NCBI GenBank assembly: GCA_945883145.1
Contig: CAMCXB010000058.1
Location: 1 to 14,120, forward strand
Length of the DNA: 14,120 nucleotides
Source of the DNA: Bordetella parapertussis
Lineage (GTDB): Bacteria > Pseudomonadota > Gammaproteobacteria > Burkholderiales > Burkholderiaceae_D
Direction: 5' to 3'
Below, one piece after another: positions 1 to 7,641 of the stretch. The notes below the pieces were generated by a model that saw only the letters and a list, made by a program, of their open reading frames with translations, did not search any database and was not told where the DNA came from. The stretch's first letter is position 1, and every line of letters begins with the position of its first letter. A program made the position numbers and the translations under genes.

Positions 1-29
1 AACCTAAAGCGCTCATTGGCTTTTGCCAT
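1..29 (-). CDS. 5' end of a leftward gene, product unknown (partial)
   Basis: On the minus strand an ATG at 29-27 opens a frame reading MAKANERFR before it leaves the window. An AGGGAG Shine-Dalgarno (plus-strand 35-40) lies five bases upstream of the ATG, which makes this a convincing translation start although only nine codons are visible. The gene is divergent from the dehydrogenase that starts at 402 and shares the intergenic control region with it. Nothing about its function can be said from nine residues. I chose this start because of the strong ribosome binding site. Confidence 0.6.
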
Positions 30-133
30 CTTCACTCCCTCGCTACTGCAAAAAATGAAATGCCTGCACTCAAATAAAACTTATGTTTTTAATAAACATG
101 ATTAGGCGGCATTTCTAATTAAAAACAGCATGC

Positions 134-163
134 ATTGTGGCGAGGTAAGTGTGTTGCCGTCAA
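134..163 (-). promoter_or_regulatory. Possible sigma70 promoter of the leftward gene
   Basis: On the minus strand TTGACG (163-158) is followed after 18 bases by CACAAT (139-134). These match the -35 and -10 hexamers at five and four of six positions. Transcription would start near 127, giving a leader of about 100 bases before the ATG at 29. The match is moderate and other AT-rich hexamers lie nearby. Confidence 0.35.
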
Positions 164-249
164 GGAAAAGTATCCCTATTTTTCATGCACAAATTGAGGG
201 AGCTAAGTGTGAAAAAATATAGCTCAACACTGTTTCAGATTTTTTAAGT

Positions 250-263
250 TTGACTTAAATCAA
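250..263 (+). promoter_or_regulatory. FNR/ANR-like operator
   Basis: The 14-mer TTGACTTAAATCAA fits the FNR/ANR/DNR consensus TTGAT-N4-ATCAA at nine of ten specified positions, with the right spacing of four. Its centre lies about 73 bases upstream of the start point predicted for the dehydrogenase promoter, close to a class I activator position. It could equally serve the divergent gene. If functional, it would make one or both genes respond to oxygen limitation or nitric oxide. Confidence 0.5.
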
Positions 264-294
264 CAAGAGGAAAATATTTCTTAATCAACAAGTA

Positions 295-323
295 TTGACA
301 CTATCCAACCTGCCCTCTACTCT
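295..323 (+). promoter_or_regulatory. Possible sigma70 promoter of the dehydrogenase
   Basis: A perfect -35 hexamer TTGACA (295-300) is followed after 17 bases by TACTCT (318-323), a weak -10 with three of six matches. A consensus -35 with a poor -10 fits an activator-dependent promoter, and the FNR-like box upstream is a candidate activator site. The predicted leader is about 70 bases. Confidence 0.4.
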
Positions 324-401
324 CAAACTTGAAGCAAAGAAATTAAATGGGCTGGTTTTTAAGCCACTTTAAGAACAAATAATCAAAATTAGGAGAAAGA
401 C

Positions 402-1175
402 ATGGCACGCGTCACATTTGATTTCAGCGGCACCACTACCGTCGTTACTGGCGGCGCCAGTGGTATAGGCTTTACTTGCGCAGAATTGATAGCCCGCTGT
501 GGTGGCAATATTATTATTTCGGCTAGCCGCAGTCCTGAGAAAACTGAGAAAGCGATAGCGCAATTACAAAAAGTAAACAGCAAAATTACAGTTCATTCAT
601 TTCCTTGCGAAGTTGGATCAGAAGATTCGGTTAAGGGATTTTTTGCAGCGATCAAGCAAGCAGGCATAAGGGTAGATTATTTAATTCATAGCGCAGGCAT
701 CTCACCGAATACAGAATTTTTAGATCAAACCGCGAAAGAGTGGGACATGGTTTACAACACCAACACCACAGGTGCGTTTCTGGTGACGAAATATGCTGCG
801 TTATCGATGAAAGACAATCCGACAATGGATGAGTTTCGCGGCAAGATTGTGTTGATCACTTCTACCAATGGCATTAACAGTCAAGATCCGGTTTCTGCTC
901 ACTATGATTCATCTAAAGCTGCCGGCAATATGCTGGTGCGTACCGCTGCTGAGCATTTATCAGAACATCAAATTTGTGTGAATGCCTTAGCACCGGGTTG
1001 GATAGAGACTGCGCTCAACAATACCTTGCCACCGGATGTACGTGAAAAAGAAACCGCAAAGATTTGGATGCGACGTTGGGCCAAACCAGAAGAAATGGCA
1101 GCATGTGCCGCGCATATTTTGACGATGCCGTATTACATGGGGCAGGTCTTAATGGCAGATGGCGGATATCGATGA
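402..1175 (+). CDS. Short-chain dehydrogenase/reductase (SDR family)
   Basis: This 257-residue soluble protein is a classical SDR by length and motifs, so it most likely performs NAD(P)(H)-dependent oxidation or reduction of an alcohol/carbonyl pair. The nucleotide-binding TGGASGIG lies at residues 16-23, an HSAG in place of the usual NNAG at 96-99, the structural Asn in NTNTTG near 119-124, and the catalytic Ser154, Tyr168 and Lys172 in YDSSK. The PGWIET segment (199-203) and the terminal DGGYR are also typical. The start has AGGAG six bases upstream. The substrate cannot be read from the sequence; the family includes 3-oxoacyl-ACP reductases, sugar dehydrogenases and many others. It stands alone as a monocistron ending in a palindromic repeat, and it may be oxygen-regulated through the upstream FNR-like box. 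Confidence 0.9.
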   Translation: MARVTFDFSGTTTVVTGGASGIGFTCAELIARCGGNIIISASRSPEKTEKAIAQLQKVNSKITVHSFPCEVGSEDSVKGFFAAIKQAGIRVDYLIHSAGISPNTEFLDQTAKEWDMVYNTNTTGAFLVTKYAALSMKDNPTMDEFRGKIVLITSTNGINSQDPVSAHYDSSKAAGNMLVRTAAEHLSEHQICVNALAPGWIETALNNTLPPDVREKETAKIWMRRWAKPEEMAACAAHILTMPYYMGQVLMADGGYR

Positions 1176-1190
1176 CAATTAAATGATGCT

Positions 1191-1303
1191 TTTGTAGGGA
1201 CGATTAGCGTAGCGTAATCGTCCGTATCACCTTTGCTAGCTCTGCTGCGTACGAATACGCTACTCTATTCGCACCTACAAGATGTTTATCAGCATTTGTA
1301 GGG
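1191..1303. repeat. 113-bp palindromic repeat, copy 1
   Basis: This segment matches 2850-2962 over 113 bases with five substitutions and no gaps. Its core (1192-1280) starts with TTGTAGG and ends with the complement CCTACAA. Inside are two hairpins: A (1198-1223) with a 9-bp stem and loop GCGTAGCG, and B (1249-1274) with a 9-bp stem carrying one mismatch and loop CGCTACTC. The next unit begins at 1294 but decays after a few bases. The architecture is that of a REP/MITE-like non-autonomous element. It lies just after the dehydrogenase stop codon and could fold in the mRNA 3' end, but it lacks the U-tract of an intrinsic terminator. Confidence 0.85.
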
Positions 1304-1345
1304 GCTATCATCTACAGTTAGCTCTCCTCTACGCTCCATAACTCC

Positions 1346-1374
1346 TTGATTAGTATGGATTTATATTTGATAGT
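1346..1374 (+). promoter_or_regulatory. Possible promoter of the HipA-family gene
   Basis: TTGATT (1346-1351), 17 bases, then GATAGT (1369-1374): each hexamer matches consensus at four of six positions. The 12-bp repeats directly downstream offer three perfect TATAAT hexamers as alternative -10 elements, but none has a good -35 at 16-18 bases. Which is used cannot be decided by eye. Confidence 0.25.
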
Positions 1375-1384
1375 AGGGTAAATT

Positions 1385-1420
1385 TATAATTCATTTTATA
1401 ATTCACACTATAATTCAAAG
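1385..1420 (+). repeat. Three tandem 12-bp repeats, each with TATAATTCA
   Basis: TATAATTCA starts at 1385, 1397 and 1409, an exact 12-bp period, with only the last three bases of each unit differing (TTT, CAC, AAG). Each unit contains a perfect -10 hexamer. The array ends 12 bases before the start codon of the HipA-family gene, where no Shine-Dalgarno is visible. It may be a reiterated promoter element or an operator for the gene product's own winged-helix domain. In the frame of the downstream gene the array is open but has no start codon. Confidence 0.75.
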
Positions 1421-1432
1421 CATAACCTTATC

Positions 1433-2776
1433 ATGACTCTACACGCAGATGCGTTACGTCTACGCCTAGCGTTAGGCCCAAAATCTGGAACCCAAATTGC
1501 AACGGAAATCGGCCTCAGCCAACCGACGGTGACGCGTGCGCTTGCGGCAATGGAAGAAGAAGTCATCAAAACGGGGCAGAGAAAATCCACCCTTTATCTG
1601 CTGCGAGACCAGAGCCGTGGTTTCGGAGAAGTGCCTGTTTATCGTGTTGATAGACATGGCAAAGTCCAAGAACTTGGAACGCTTGCGCCGGTTCGCCCAG
1701 ATGGTTTCGTATTTACACAAACCGATGGTGTGCAAATTCATAGCGAAGGGCTACCTTGGTGGTTGCTAGACATGCGCCCCCAAGGCTACTTGGGGCGCGC
1801 TTATGCAGCGCGTTTTGGAGCCGAACTAGGTCTGCCAAGCTCAATCAAAGAGTGGTCTGATAGCCATGCCATGAGAGCATTGCTTGTGCATGGTCACGAT
1901 GTAGTTGGTAATTTGTTGATAGGAACAATCTCCCGTGACAAATTTATCAATACACCTGAGCCTCAGCCCATTTCACAGATAGATAAATTACCTGCGTATG
2001 CAAACCTGGCCATAGGCGCAGCAGAAGGTGACGCTCCCGGATCTTCAGCTGGCGGTGAACAACCTAAATTCACGGCCTATGTAGAGTGTGCTGGAGTTGC
2101 CAAGCACGTTATCGTGAAGTTTAGTGAACAATTAGACAGTCCAAACAGTTCTCGCTGGCGTGACCTCTTACTTTCAGAACATTTAGCTCTACGCACGCTT
2201 AGACAGGGCAAGCTCACTGCTGCCGAATCAATTATTTACGACCATCAAGGACAACGATTCCTAGAAGTGGAACGCTTTGACCGTGTTGGAACTCTAGGAC
2301 GTAAAGCAGTGATTTCTCTAGCCGCATTGGATGCAGAGTTTGCTGGGTTAGCAGATCAACCTTGGCCTGTCATTACTAAGTTGCTCACAAAACAAGGTGT
2401 TATCACACTTGATGCCGCTGAAGAGGCAGAAATACTCTGGGCGTTTGGTGCATTAATCGGCAATTCCGATATGCATAACGGCAATCTCTCTTTCATATCA
2501 GAGCAAGGCCGCCCTTATGCACTTGCCCCTGCCTATGACATGACCTCTATGTCGTTCGCGCCTACCAGTAGTGGACGGTTGCCTGATGCCATTCTTCCCA
2601 TCACACTTCACGCTAGTGTTAAACACGAGAGTTGGCGTAAAGCGCAAGAACTGGCTATGCACTACTTATCTGCATGTCGAGCGTGCGATCAGTTCAATCC
2701 TGCTTTCCAAGTTTGCATTGATGCGCTTGAAACGCATCTGAAATCTGCAAACACACAAATCAACAGACTTGCTTAA
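1433..2776 (+). CDS. yjjJ: HipA-family kinase/toxin of the YjjJ (HipH) type
   Basis: This 447-residue protein joins an N-terminal winged helix-turn-helix (about 17-56, GTQIATEIGLSQPTVTRAL) to a HipA-like Ser/Thr kinase. That is the one-protein layout of E. coli YjjJ/HipH, about the same length, and differs from the hipB-hipA pair. Kinase landmarks are the phosphate-binding loop region SSAGGEQPKF (204-213), VKFS (228-231), EVERFDR (278-284), the catalytic loop GNSDMHNGN (343-351; Asp346, Asn351) and the metal-binding YDM (Asp369). All look intact, so the kinase should be active. No separate HipB-like antitoxin is adjacent; the fused DNA-binding domain could regulate its own promoter, where a 12-bp repeat sits. 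Known HipA enzymes phosphorylate glutamyl- or tryptophanyl-tRNA synthetase, but the target here is not evident. The gene lies between direct copies of a 113-bp repeat. Confidence 0.85.
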   Translation: MTLHADALRLRLALGPKSGTQIATEIGLSQPTVTRALAAMEEEVIKTGQRKSTLYLLRDQSRGFGEVPVYRVDRHGKVQELGTLAPVRPDGFVFTQTDGVQIHSEGLPWWLLDMRPQGYLGRAYAARFGAELGLPSSIKEWSDSHAMRALLVHGHDVVGNLLIGTISRDKFINTPEPQPISQIDKLPAYANLAIGAAEGDAPGSSAGGEQPKFTAYVECAGVAKHVIVKFSEQLDSPNSSRWRDLLLSEHLALRTLRQGKLTAAESIIYDHQGQRFLEVERFDRVGTLGRKAVISLAALDAEFAGLADQPWPVITKLLTKQGVITLDAAEEAEILWAFGALIGNSDMHNGNLSFISEQGRPYALAPAYDMTSMSFAPTSSGRLPDAILPITLHASVKHESWRKAQELAMHYLSACRACDQFNPAFQVCIDALETHLKSANTQINRLA

Positions 2777-2803
2777 CAAGGTAGGAAAATAGTTAGATTG
2801 AAA

Positions 2804-2849
2804 ATACGAACACGCTACGCTATTCGTATCCACCAGATATTTATTAGCA
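2804..2849. repeat. Partial palindromic repeat unit (hairpin B half)
   Basis: This matches the second half of the unit at 2850-2953, offset by exactly 104 bases: hairpin B with loop CGCTACGC (2813-2820) and one stem mismatch, then the TTTATTAGCA linker. The first half is missing, because it would fall inside the 3' end of the HipA-family gene. It shows the repeat forms a short tandem array here. Confidence 0.7.
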
Positions 2850-2953
2850 TTTGTAGGGACGATTAGCGTAGCGTAATCGTCCGTATCACCTTTGCTAGCT
2901 CTACTGCGTACGAATACGCTACGCTATTCGTACCTACAAGATTTTTATTAGCA
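2850..2953. repeat. Palindromic repeat, full unit (copy 2)
   Basis: The core (2851-2939) is bounded by TTGTAGG and CCTACAA and holds two perfect 9-bp hairpins: A (2857-2882, loop GCGTAGCG) and B (2908-2933, loop CGCTACGC). The two loops are exact reverse complements. Similarity to copy 1 extends to 2962. It lies between the convergent ends of the HipA-family gene and the cytochrome operon and may act as a two-way transcript end or mRNA stabiliser; no U-tract follows. Confidence 0.85.
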
Positions 2954-3005
2954 TTTGTAGGGCAGATTAGCGTAGCGTAATCAGCATTGCCTTTATTTCT
3001 AGCTC
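2954..3005. repeat. Partial palindromic repeat unit (hairpin A half)
   Basis: A third unit begins one 104-bp period later with TTTGTAGGG. Its hairpin A keeps the loop GCGTAGCG (2970-2977), but the stem has changed to GCAGATTA/TAATCAGC with a single A-A mismatch. The unit fades just before the stop codon of the flavoprotein gene at 3009. Confidence 0.65.
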
Positions 3006-3008
3006 TTA

Positions 3009-4289
3009 TTAAGCATCTAGCGCTAATGCCGTTCCTGCTTTGGGTACGGCAACGCAAGCTAAGCAACAACCTTTTTCTACATCAAAGCCTGGTTTACCCG
3101 ATGGATAATCAACTTCACCTGAACGCACGGTGGTGACGCATGATCCACAATTCCCTGCACGACAACCTGAATCAATTTTGATGCCATTCGCTTCAGCTAA
3201 TTCCAAAATTGAACTTGATGCACTAGTCCAGTTAACAGAACGATTTGAATTCACAAATTTCACTTCGAGTGCAGGGCCATCTGCAGCTGGAGCCGCAGCA
3301 GGATTAGCGACTTTCTTCACCGTTGCAGGTCCAAATGCTTCGTAATGAATACGGCTATCTGGCACACCCCACTCTTGCAGTCCTTTGGTAATTGACTCCA
3401 TCATCGGTGGCGGTCCACAGGTATAGAAATCGAAGTTATTCACACCGAGGTGACGTTTAAATAAATCAACGCTGACACGCTCACCAAACTGATAATCTTT
3501 ACCTTGCTCTTCACCTTCAACTGCATCGGAATAACACACATTGATGTGTATGTTCGGATGGTCTTGTGCAATTTGATTCAACAATTCTCTATGCATATGC
3601 TCACTACCATTGCGCACGCCATAGAAGAAATGCGCTTCACGCTTAATCGGTAGCGAGATTAAATAATTCACCATACTCAGCATTGGTGTCACGCCGATAC
3701 CACCACCAATTAACACCACAGGTGATTGCGCTTCTACATCAATATGGAAATTACCACTTGGTGCTTTCACATCCAAAATATCGCCTTCATTCACATTGCT
3801 ATGAAAATAATTTGAACTCACACCTGGTGGAAGCTCAGGTGATTTAGGTGGCGGTGGCACACGCTTTATTGTCACACGGTAGTACTGCGGGTTAGGACTA
3901 TCCGAGAGTGAGTAGCAACGCGTCACTTCCTTTGGTTGACCCGGTACTTTTAATTTAAATGTTAAATACTGACCCGGTAAGAAGGCAGGTAATTCGCGAC
4001 CATCATGCGGCTCCAAATAAAAAGAGCAGCAGTCTCCCTTCTCCATGATTTTTTTCGCGACACGAAATTTACGAAATCCTGACCAAGCAGCTGTGCCTTT
4101 ATCATTCGCTGCTTTGCTAACTGGATTAGCCATCATATCGATGCGTGCTTTGAACAATACATTTTCATGTTCAAAGATTTGATCCACATGCGCTTGACGT
4201 TGTAGCAAACCTTTTGTTAGTAAGACGAGATAAGCGAGTATGGTCAACGTACCCAAGAGCGCTACGGAATGTAATAGTGTCGCCATCAT
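3009..4289 (-). CDS. Membrane-tethered FAD/NAD(P)H oxidoreductase with C-terminal [2Fe-2S] ferredoxin
   Basis: This 426-residue protein has one N-terminal membrane helix (about 5-26). Lysine and arginine follow it, which predicts that the enzyme domain faces the cytoplasm. The FNR-type flavin domain shows RCYSL (124-128); the NAD(P) domain shows GGGIGVTPM (195-203) and CGPPPMM (291-297). A plant-type [2Fe-2S] domain ends the chain with Cys376, Cys381, Cys384 and Cys412. The layout recalls NqrF, which also has an N-terminal anchor, but the ferredoxin follows the flavin domain as in phthalate dioxygenase reductase. It probably exchanges electrons between NAD(P)H and a membrane redox partner. 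An Ala/Pro linker (328-339) separates the two halves. It is the last gene of the operon, 14 bases after the barrel gene. GGAG eight bases upstream supports the first of two adjacent ATG codons. Confidence 0.85.
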   Translation of the reverse strand: MMATLLHSVALLGTLTILAYLVLLTKGLLQRQAHVDQIFEHENVLFKARIDMMANPVSKAANDKGTAAWSGFRKFRVAKKIMEKGDCCSFYLEPHDGRELPAFLPGQYLTFKLKVPGQPKEVTRCYSLSDSPNPQYYRVTIKRVPPPPKSPELPPGVSSNYFHSNVNEGDILDVKAPSGNFHIDVEAQSPVVLIGGGIGVTPMLSMVNYLISLPIKREAHFFYGVRNGSEHMHRELLNQIAQDHPNIHINVCYSDAVEGEEQGKDYQFGERVSVDLFKRHLGVNNFDFYTCGPPPMMESITKGLQEWGVPDSRIHYEAFGPATVKKVANPAAAPAADGPALEVKFVNSNRSVNWTSASSSILELAEANGIKIDSGCRAGNCGSCVTTVRSGEVDYPSGKPGFDVEKGCCLACVAVPKAGTALALDA

Positions 4290-4303
4290 AAAATTTTCTC
4301 CAC

Positions 4304-5827
4304 TTAGAATTTGCGTCTAAGCTCAAAACGCAGACCAGCTAAATTCCGATTGTTTTCTCTCTCCGCAAGAATTGCATCAGTACGGAATATCCATGATTGA
4401 TCTAATGGGTATTGATAGCGCATGCCCCAACCATATTCACGACCCAACAAAGTGCTTGTGTTATTAATGCGCTGTGTGGTTGCAGCTTCGACTACGAGTT
4501 GACGATTTAAACCAAATAAATATTCCACACCCACTGCACCGCCCCACATATTGTCTACAGCATCAGTCAGCTTAGGAAAACCGGTTAAACCATCGGTCTC
4601 GAAGTTAATACCGATATTCTTCAATATGCCGCCTGCATCTGCTGCTCTAGATGCTGATTGTGGAGTACCGGTTCCATAGAACACATTCATGTAAGGCACT
4701 AGCGTAGAAGGCAAACGAGTGACTAATGAATTTTCTAAAACAATCAAGGTACCGTTCGCAGTTTTTGCACTACCCGCATTCGGGTCTTGTCCAAAGTTAT
4801 TGATGATACGAATTGAGTTAGACAGCCAATTACCATAACGACGGGTAAACGCTAAGCCTAAGTTGTGATAACTACGATCGGTTTGCACTACTGCATTCGA
4901 GGTATCGGTATAGGCATAATCAATTTCCCAATAACCTTCATTGGCTTCAATAAAAGTCGCCACACCATAAATATTTGCTTGCTTCTTAATCACAGCATTT
5001 AAAGGCAAGTTGCCGTTACGCTGCGCACCTGAAGTCGCATTGGTACCACCGAAGAAGGTAATATCCATGTTGGAGATACCTAAAGTCTTACTGTTTTTAG
5101 CTGGTAGCGTAGCAGCAGCACCTATGATGGCATCTTCAAACCACAAACCATTTTGAAACAGCAATGGCATCTTACCAACTGCAAATGCCATATCAAAGCT
5201 TTGATATTTATCGGTCAATCCCGTTGTGATGGCATTTAGATCACCTTCAAAGAAAAGAGCATCAGGAATCGCATCGAATTTACCGGTGCAATTTGTAGAA
5301 CCATTAAATTCACAACGCGTAAATTCAGTGCCGTTATCTAAAGGACGGAAAAAAGCATGGATACGCTCAGTGCCAGTAATACGATAATCCATATCCACAT
5401 TTAAACGCGCAGCAAGAACATTATTTTGTGCGGCGCCATTGATGTTACGTGCAGCACCTACACGCATATCACCATAAATAGAAAAAGATTGATCGATAGG
5501 ATTTTTCAATCCTAGCGCAGTACCTGAACGCTTTAATGGTCCATTTTGATATTGCGGACGACCAAGCTCTAACAAAGGACGTGGTGTTGGTACGGAAAAT
5601 TTACCACCATAGATTTTTAATTGCGCTTCATCGCTATACGGCTTGTCTACATAAGAAGGATCAGGACTAAAGACTGCATCGGAGTGCGGCACTAACTTCG
5701 CTTCAGGCGAAGTTTTTGGCAATTCTTCTGCCGATAGTGCTACTGGTGCTTGTAATGCAAACGCTACAGCACAAGCAATGGGCAATAATTTAGGTAACTG
5801 TTTTAGTTTGAAGTGAAGCGATTTCAT
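4304..5827 (-). CDS. Outer-membrane beta-barrel protein, porin-like
   Basis: This 507-residue protein begins with a Sec signal peptide (about 1-32, ending ALSA before EE). It continues with alternating polar/hydrophobic strands rich in aromatic residues and Asn/Gly turns, and ends in LRRKF; a C-terminal phenylalanine is the usual sorting signal for outer-membrane barrels. I recognise no specific porin family. It is clearly shorter than MtrB- or PioB-type barrels and has no N-terminal CxxC that I can see. Two cysteines about 11 residues apart near 174-184 may form a loop disulfide. Its position directly after two multiheme cytochromes suggests it forms, or supports, the outer-membrane end of the electron path, but an ordinary solute porin is possible. 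Its ATG overlaps the preceding stop codon (ATGA), and GAGGTG lies just upstream. Confidence 0.75.
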   Translation of the reverse strand: MKSLHFKLKQLPKLLPIACAVAFALQAPVALSAEELPKTSPEAKLVPHSDAVFSPDPSYVDKPYSDEAQLKIYGGKFSVPTPRPLLELGRPQYQNGPLKRSGTALGLKNPIDQSFSIYGDMRVGAARNINGAAQNNVLAARLNVDMDYRITGTERIHAFFRPLDNGTEFTRCEFNGSTNCTGKFDAIPDALFFEGDLNAITTGLTDKYQSFDMAFAVGKMPLLFQNGLWFEDAIIGAAATLPAKNSKTLGISNMDITFFGGTNATSGAQRNGNLPLNAVIKKQANIYGVATFIEANEGYWEIDYAYTDTSNAVVQTDRSYHNLGLAFTRRYGNWLSNSIRIINNFGQDPNAGSAKTANGTLIVLENSLVTRLPSTLVPYMNVFYGTGTPQSASRAADAGGILKNIGINFETDGLTGFPKLTDAVDNMWGGAVGVEYLFGLNRQLVVEAATTQRINNTSTLLGREYGWGMRYQYPLDQSWIFRTDAILAERENNRNLAGLRFELRRKF

Positions 5828-7641
5828 TTTTTCACCTCAAATTCTGCGCTGGAAGCATGAATGTTTAACATCCATTCATTCATAGAGCGTTCCATATCCG
5901 TAGTAGCACCGACAAAGCGCATAAAGTAAATCGGTTCTGCACGACTACGCATACGCACAGCAAGTTTATATGTACCTGGCGCAGTCATTAACTTAGCAGG
6001 GATTTTAAAGTTTGCATCACGAGTACCCAATGGTGGAATAGAGCGCTGCTCCATACGCACAAACGGTGGATGATTCATGACCGTTACTGGTTGAGTAGGT
6101 GGGCGTAAATGCGGTATTTGATCGACATCTAAATTTACAGGCAAGTACATCTCACGCTCAGTACCTTTGACATTCGTCGTTAAGAATTTAGTTTGCAAAC
6201 TCCACAACTGATCATCAAAAGGAATTTTTCCAGCGCGTACATCTAAAGAATGAATATCAGCAAAATCACCTGCAGAATCCACATGACCACTCTCCCAGAT
6301 ACGCTTACCATCTGGACCTATCAAGGCCACATTCATCCACAACTCAGGTTGCGCACCTAATGAACCTGAAGGCAAGTTATGACCTGAATTCGTGTTGGTG
6401 ACTTTATAGCTGAACTCTAAAGCCTGCCCTGCTTTCAAAGATGATTTGAAAAATGGTCCATCAATCTTGGCACCGTTTTCCATTACCTTGGCACGGAGTT
6501 CTTTTTTCTTATTGATCGCCTCGAGATTTTCATTCACTACTTCCCAAGCACTTGCACGGTCTAAGGCATCTGACCACACCTCTGGGAATTTCACTTTCAC
6601 TTTACCTGCTGAGACTGCTGCTTCAAATTCTTCACTACCCCACTTAGAGCGGTAATCAAATTTCAGCCAATCTTCCATACTCCATCTTTCTGCATTCTCG
6701 TTATGCGGGAATACACCAGGATGGGCAATCGGATAACCAGGACCATAGAACGCATGATTTGAATGACGACGATTTGGGTTAATGACTTCTTTACCTAGCT
6801 TTGCAGCAGGTCCAGTTTCATAACCTTCTGCTTTACCCGGCACCTTACCCATGTGACAGTCTTGGCAGCTAATACCTTTTTCTTTCGCAGGAGAAGAACG
6901 ATATTGATCCCACACCACCTCTAACTTAATGCCGAGATTAACTGCAACCTGATGGCACGATACGCAAAATTCTGATTTAGAAATTTGTTCGAATTGCACT
7001 GCACTTGCATGAATCTTAGTCCCACGTGCTTCTGGCGTTGGCGCTACTTTATACGTCGCTGCATTATTAATCACACCTTCTAATGCTTTTCCATCAAAAG
7101 GACCATAAACCGGAGCATGAATATTGCCAGGCTCGATACGACGCTCGCCATTTGATTTTGAATATTCTGTATTCACACGATGGCAGCTAATACACGTTAC
7201 TCCTTCGCGTGAAACTTGGGTGCGCTTCCATAATGGTGTGGCTCTATCTTCACCTAATGACGTGCCCACACTCATGTGACAACGTACACAAAAATTACCT
7301 ATGGTTGGAGCGAGTTCTGTGATTTTTTGTTCAAACTTATGAAACATAGGGGAAATACCTGCATAGGCATGACTAGAACTACGCCACTCTTCATAAATCT
7401 GCGTATGACATGCTTTACATTTACTCGCACTAGGATAACTATCTTCACCATAAATTTTTGCATGGGCATCTGCCCCAGCTTCTGCTGCCTTACCTGCGGC
7501 ATGCGCTGTGCTCATGGCAAAGATGATGAGTGTAGTCATCAATAAAAAAGACAATACGCTCATCCACAATACGCGCGCTTTATTGTTCAATGCGATTATT
7601 ATGGTTGAAATGGTTGCATTAGTTTTTGAATGTGTTTTCAT
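5824..7641 (-). CDS. Pentaheme c-type cytochrome with c554-like core and heme-free C-terminal beta domain
   Basis: Five CxxCH heme sites are visible at residues 75-79, 118-122, 150-154, 226-230 and 259-263. Likely distal ligands are among His91, His101, His211, His293, His296 and His307. Heme 1 has the pattern CxxCH-x6-W-x4-HA, also present in the tetraheme protein encoded at 12128-13057, so the two share a cytochrome c554-like core. Residues from about 395 to 605 carry no heme motif and read as one or two beta-sandwich domains, including a SGHNLPSG stretch (419-426) common in such tails. The leader is unusually long: a 26-residue basic/polar stretch, then a hydrophobic core (27-46) ending AHA, with cleavage predicted after residue 48. 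The start is nevertheless sound, because AAGGAG lies 11 bases upstream of an ATG that overlaps the preceding stop. It should sit in the periplasm or at the outer membrane. Confidence 0.85.
   Translation of the reverse strand: MKTHSKTNATISTIIIALNNKARVLWMSVLSFLLMTTLIIFAMSTAHAAGKAAEAGADAHAKIYGEDSYPSASKCKACHTQIYEEWRSSSHAYAGISPMFHKFEQKITELAPTIGNFCVRCHMSVGTSLGEDRATPLWKRTQVSREGVTCISCHRVNTEYSKSNGERRIEPGNIHAPVYGPFDGKALEGVINNAATYKVAPTPEARGTKIHASAVQFEQISKSEFCVSCHQVAVNLGIKLEVVWDQYRSSPAKEKGISCQDCHMGKVPGKAEGYETGPAAKLGKEVINPNRRHSNHAFYGPGYPIAHPGVFPHNENAERWSMEDWLKFDYRSKWGSEEFEAAVSAGKVKVKFPEVWSDALDRASAWEVVNENLEAINKKKELRAKVMENGAKIDGPFFKSSLKAGQALEFSYKVTNTNSGHNLPSGSLGAQPELWMNVALIGPDGKRIWESGHVDSAGDFADIHSLDVRAGKIPFDDQLWSLQTKFLTTNVKGTEREMYLPVNLDVDQIPHLRPPTQPVTVMNHPPFVRMEQRSIPPLGTRDANFKIPAKLMTAPGTYKLAVRMRSRAEPIYFMRFVGATTDMERSMNEWMLNIHASSAEFEVKK

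Larger units (their letters stand above)
30..401. other. Divergent intergenic control region
   Basis: This AT-rich stretch of 372 bases lies between two divergent genes and I see no gene in it. It holds a possible leftward promoter, an FNR/ANR-like box, a possible rightward promoter and the ribosome binding site of the dehydrogenase (AGGAG at 391-395). It also has a 6-bp inverted repeat, ATGTTT/AAACAT (83-88 and 94-99), in the leader of the leftward gene. The decamer AATCAACAAG occurs twice in direct orientation, at 258-267 and 283-292, with 25 bases between starts. The first copy overlaps the FNR-like box. Confidence 0.6.

Noticed and set aside
2804..3005. Repeat array as a CRISPR
   Set aside because: The 104-bp period has near-identical sequence throughout, with no unique spacers, and no cas genes are present.
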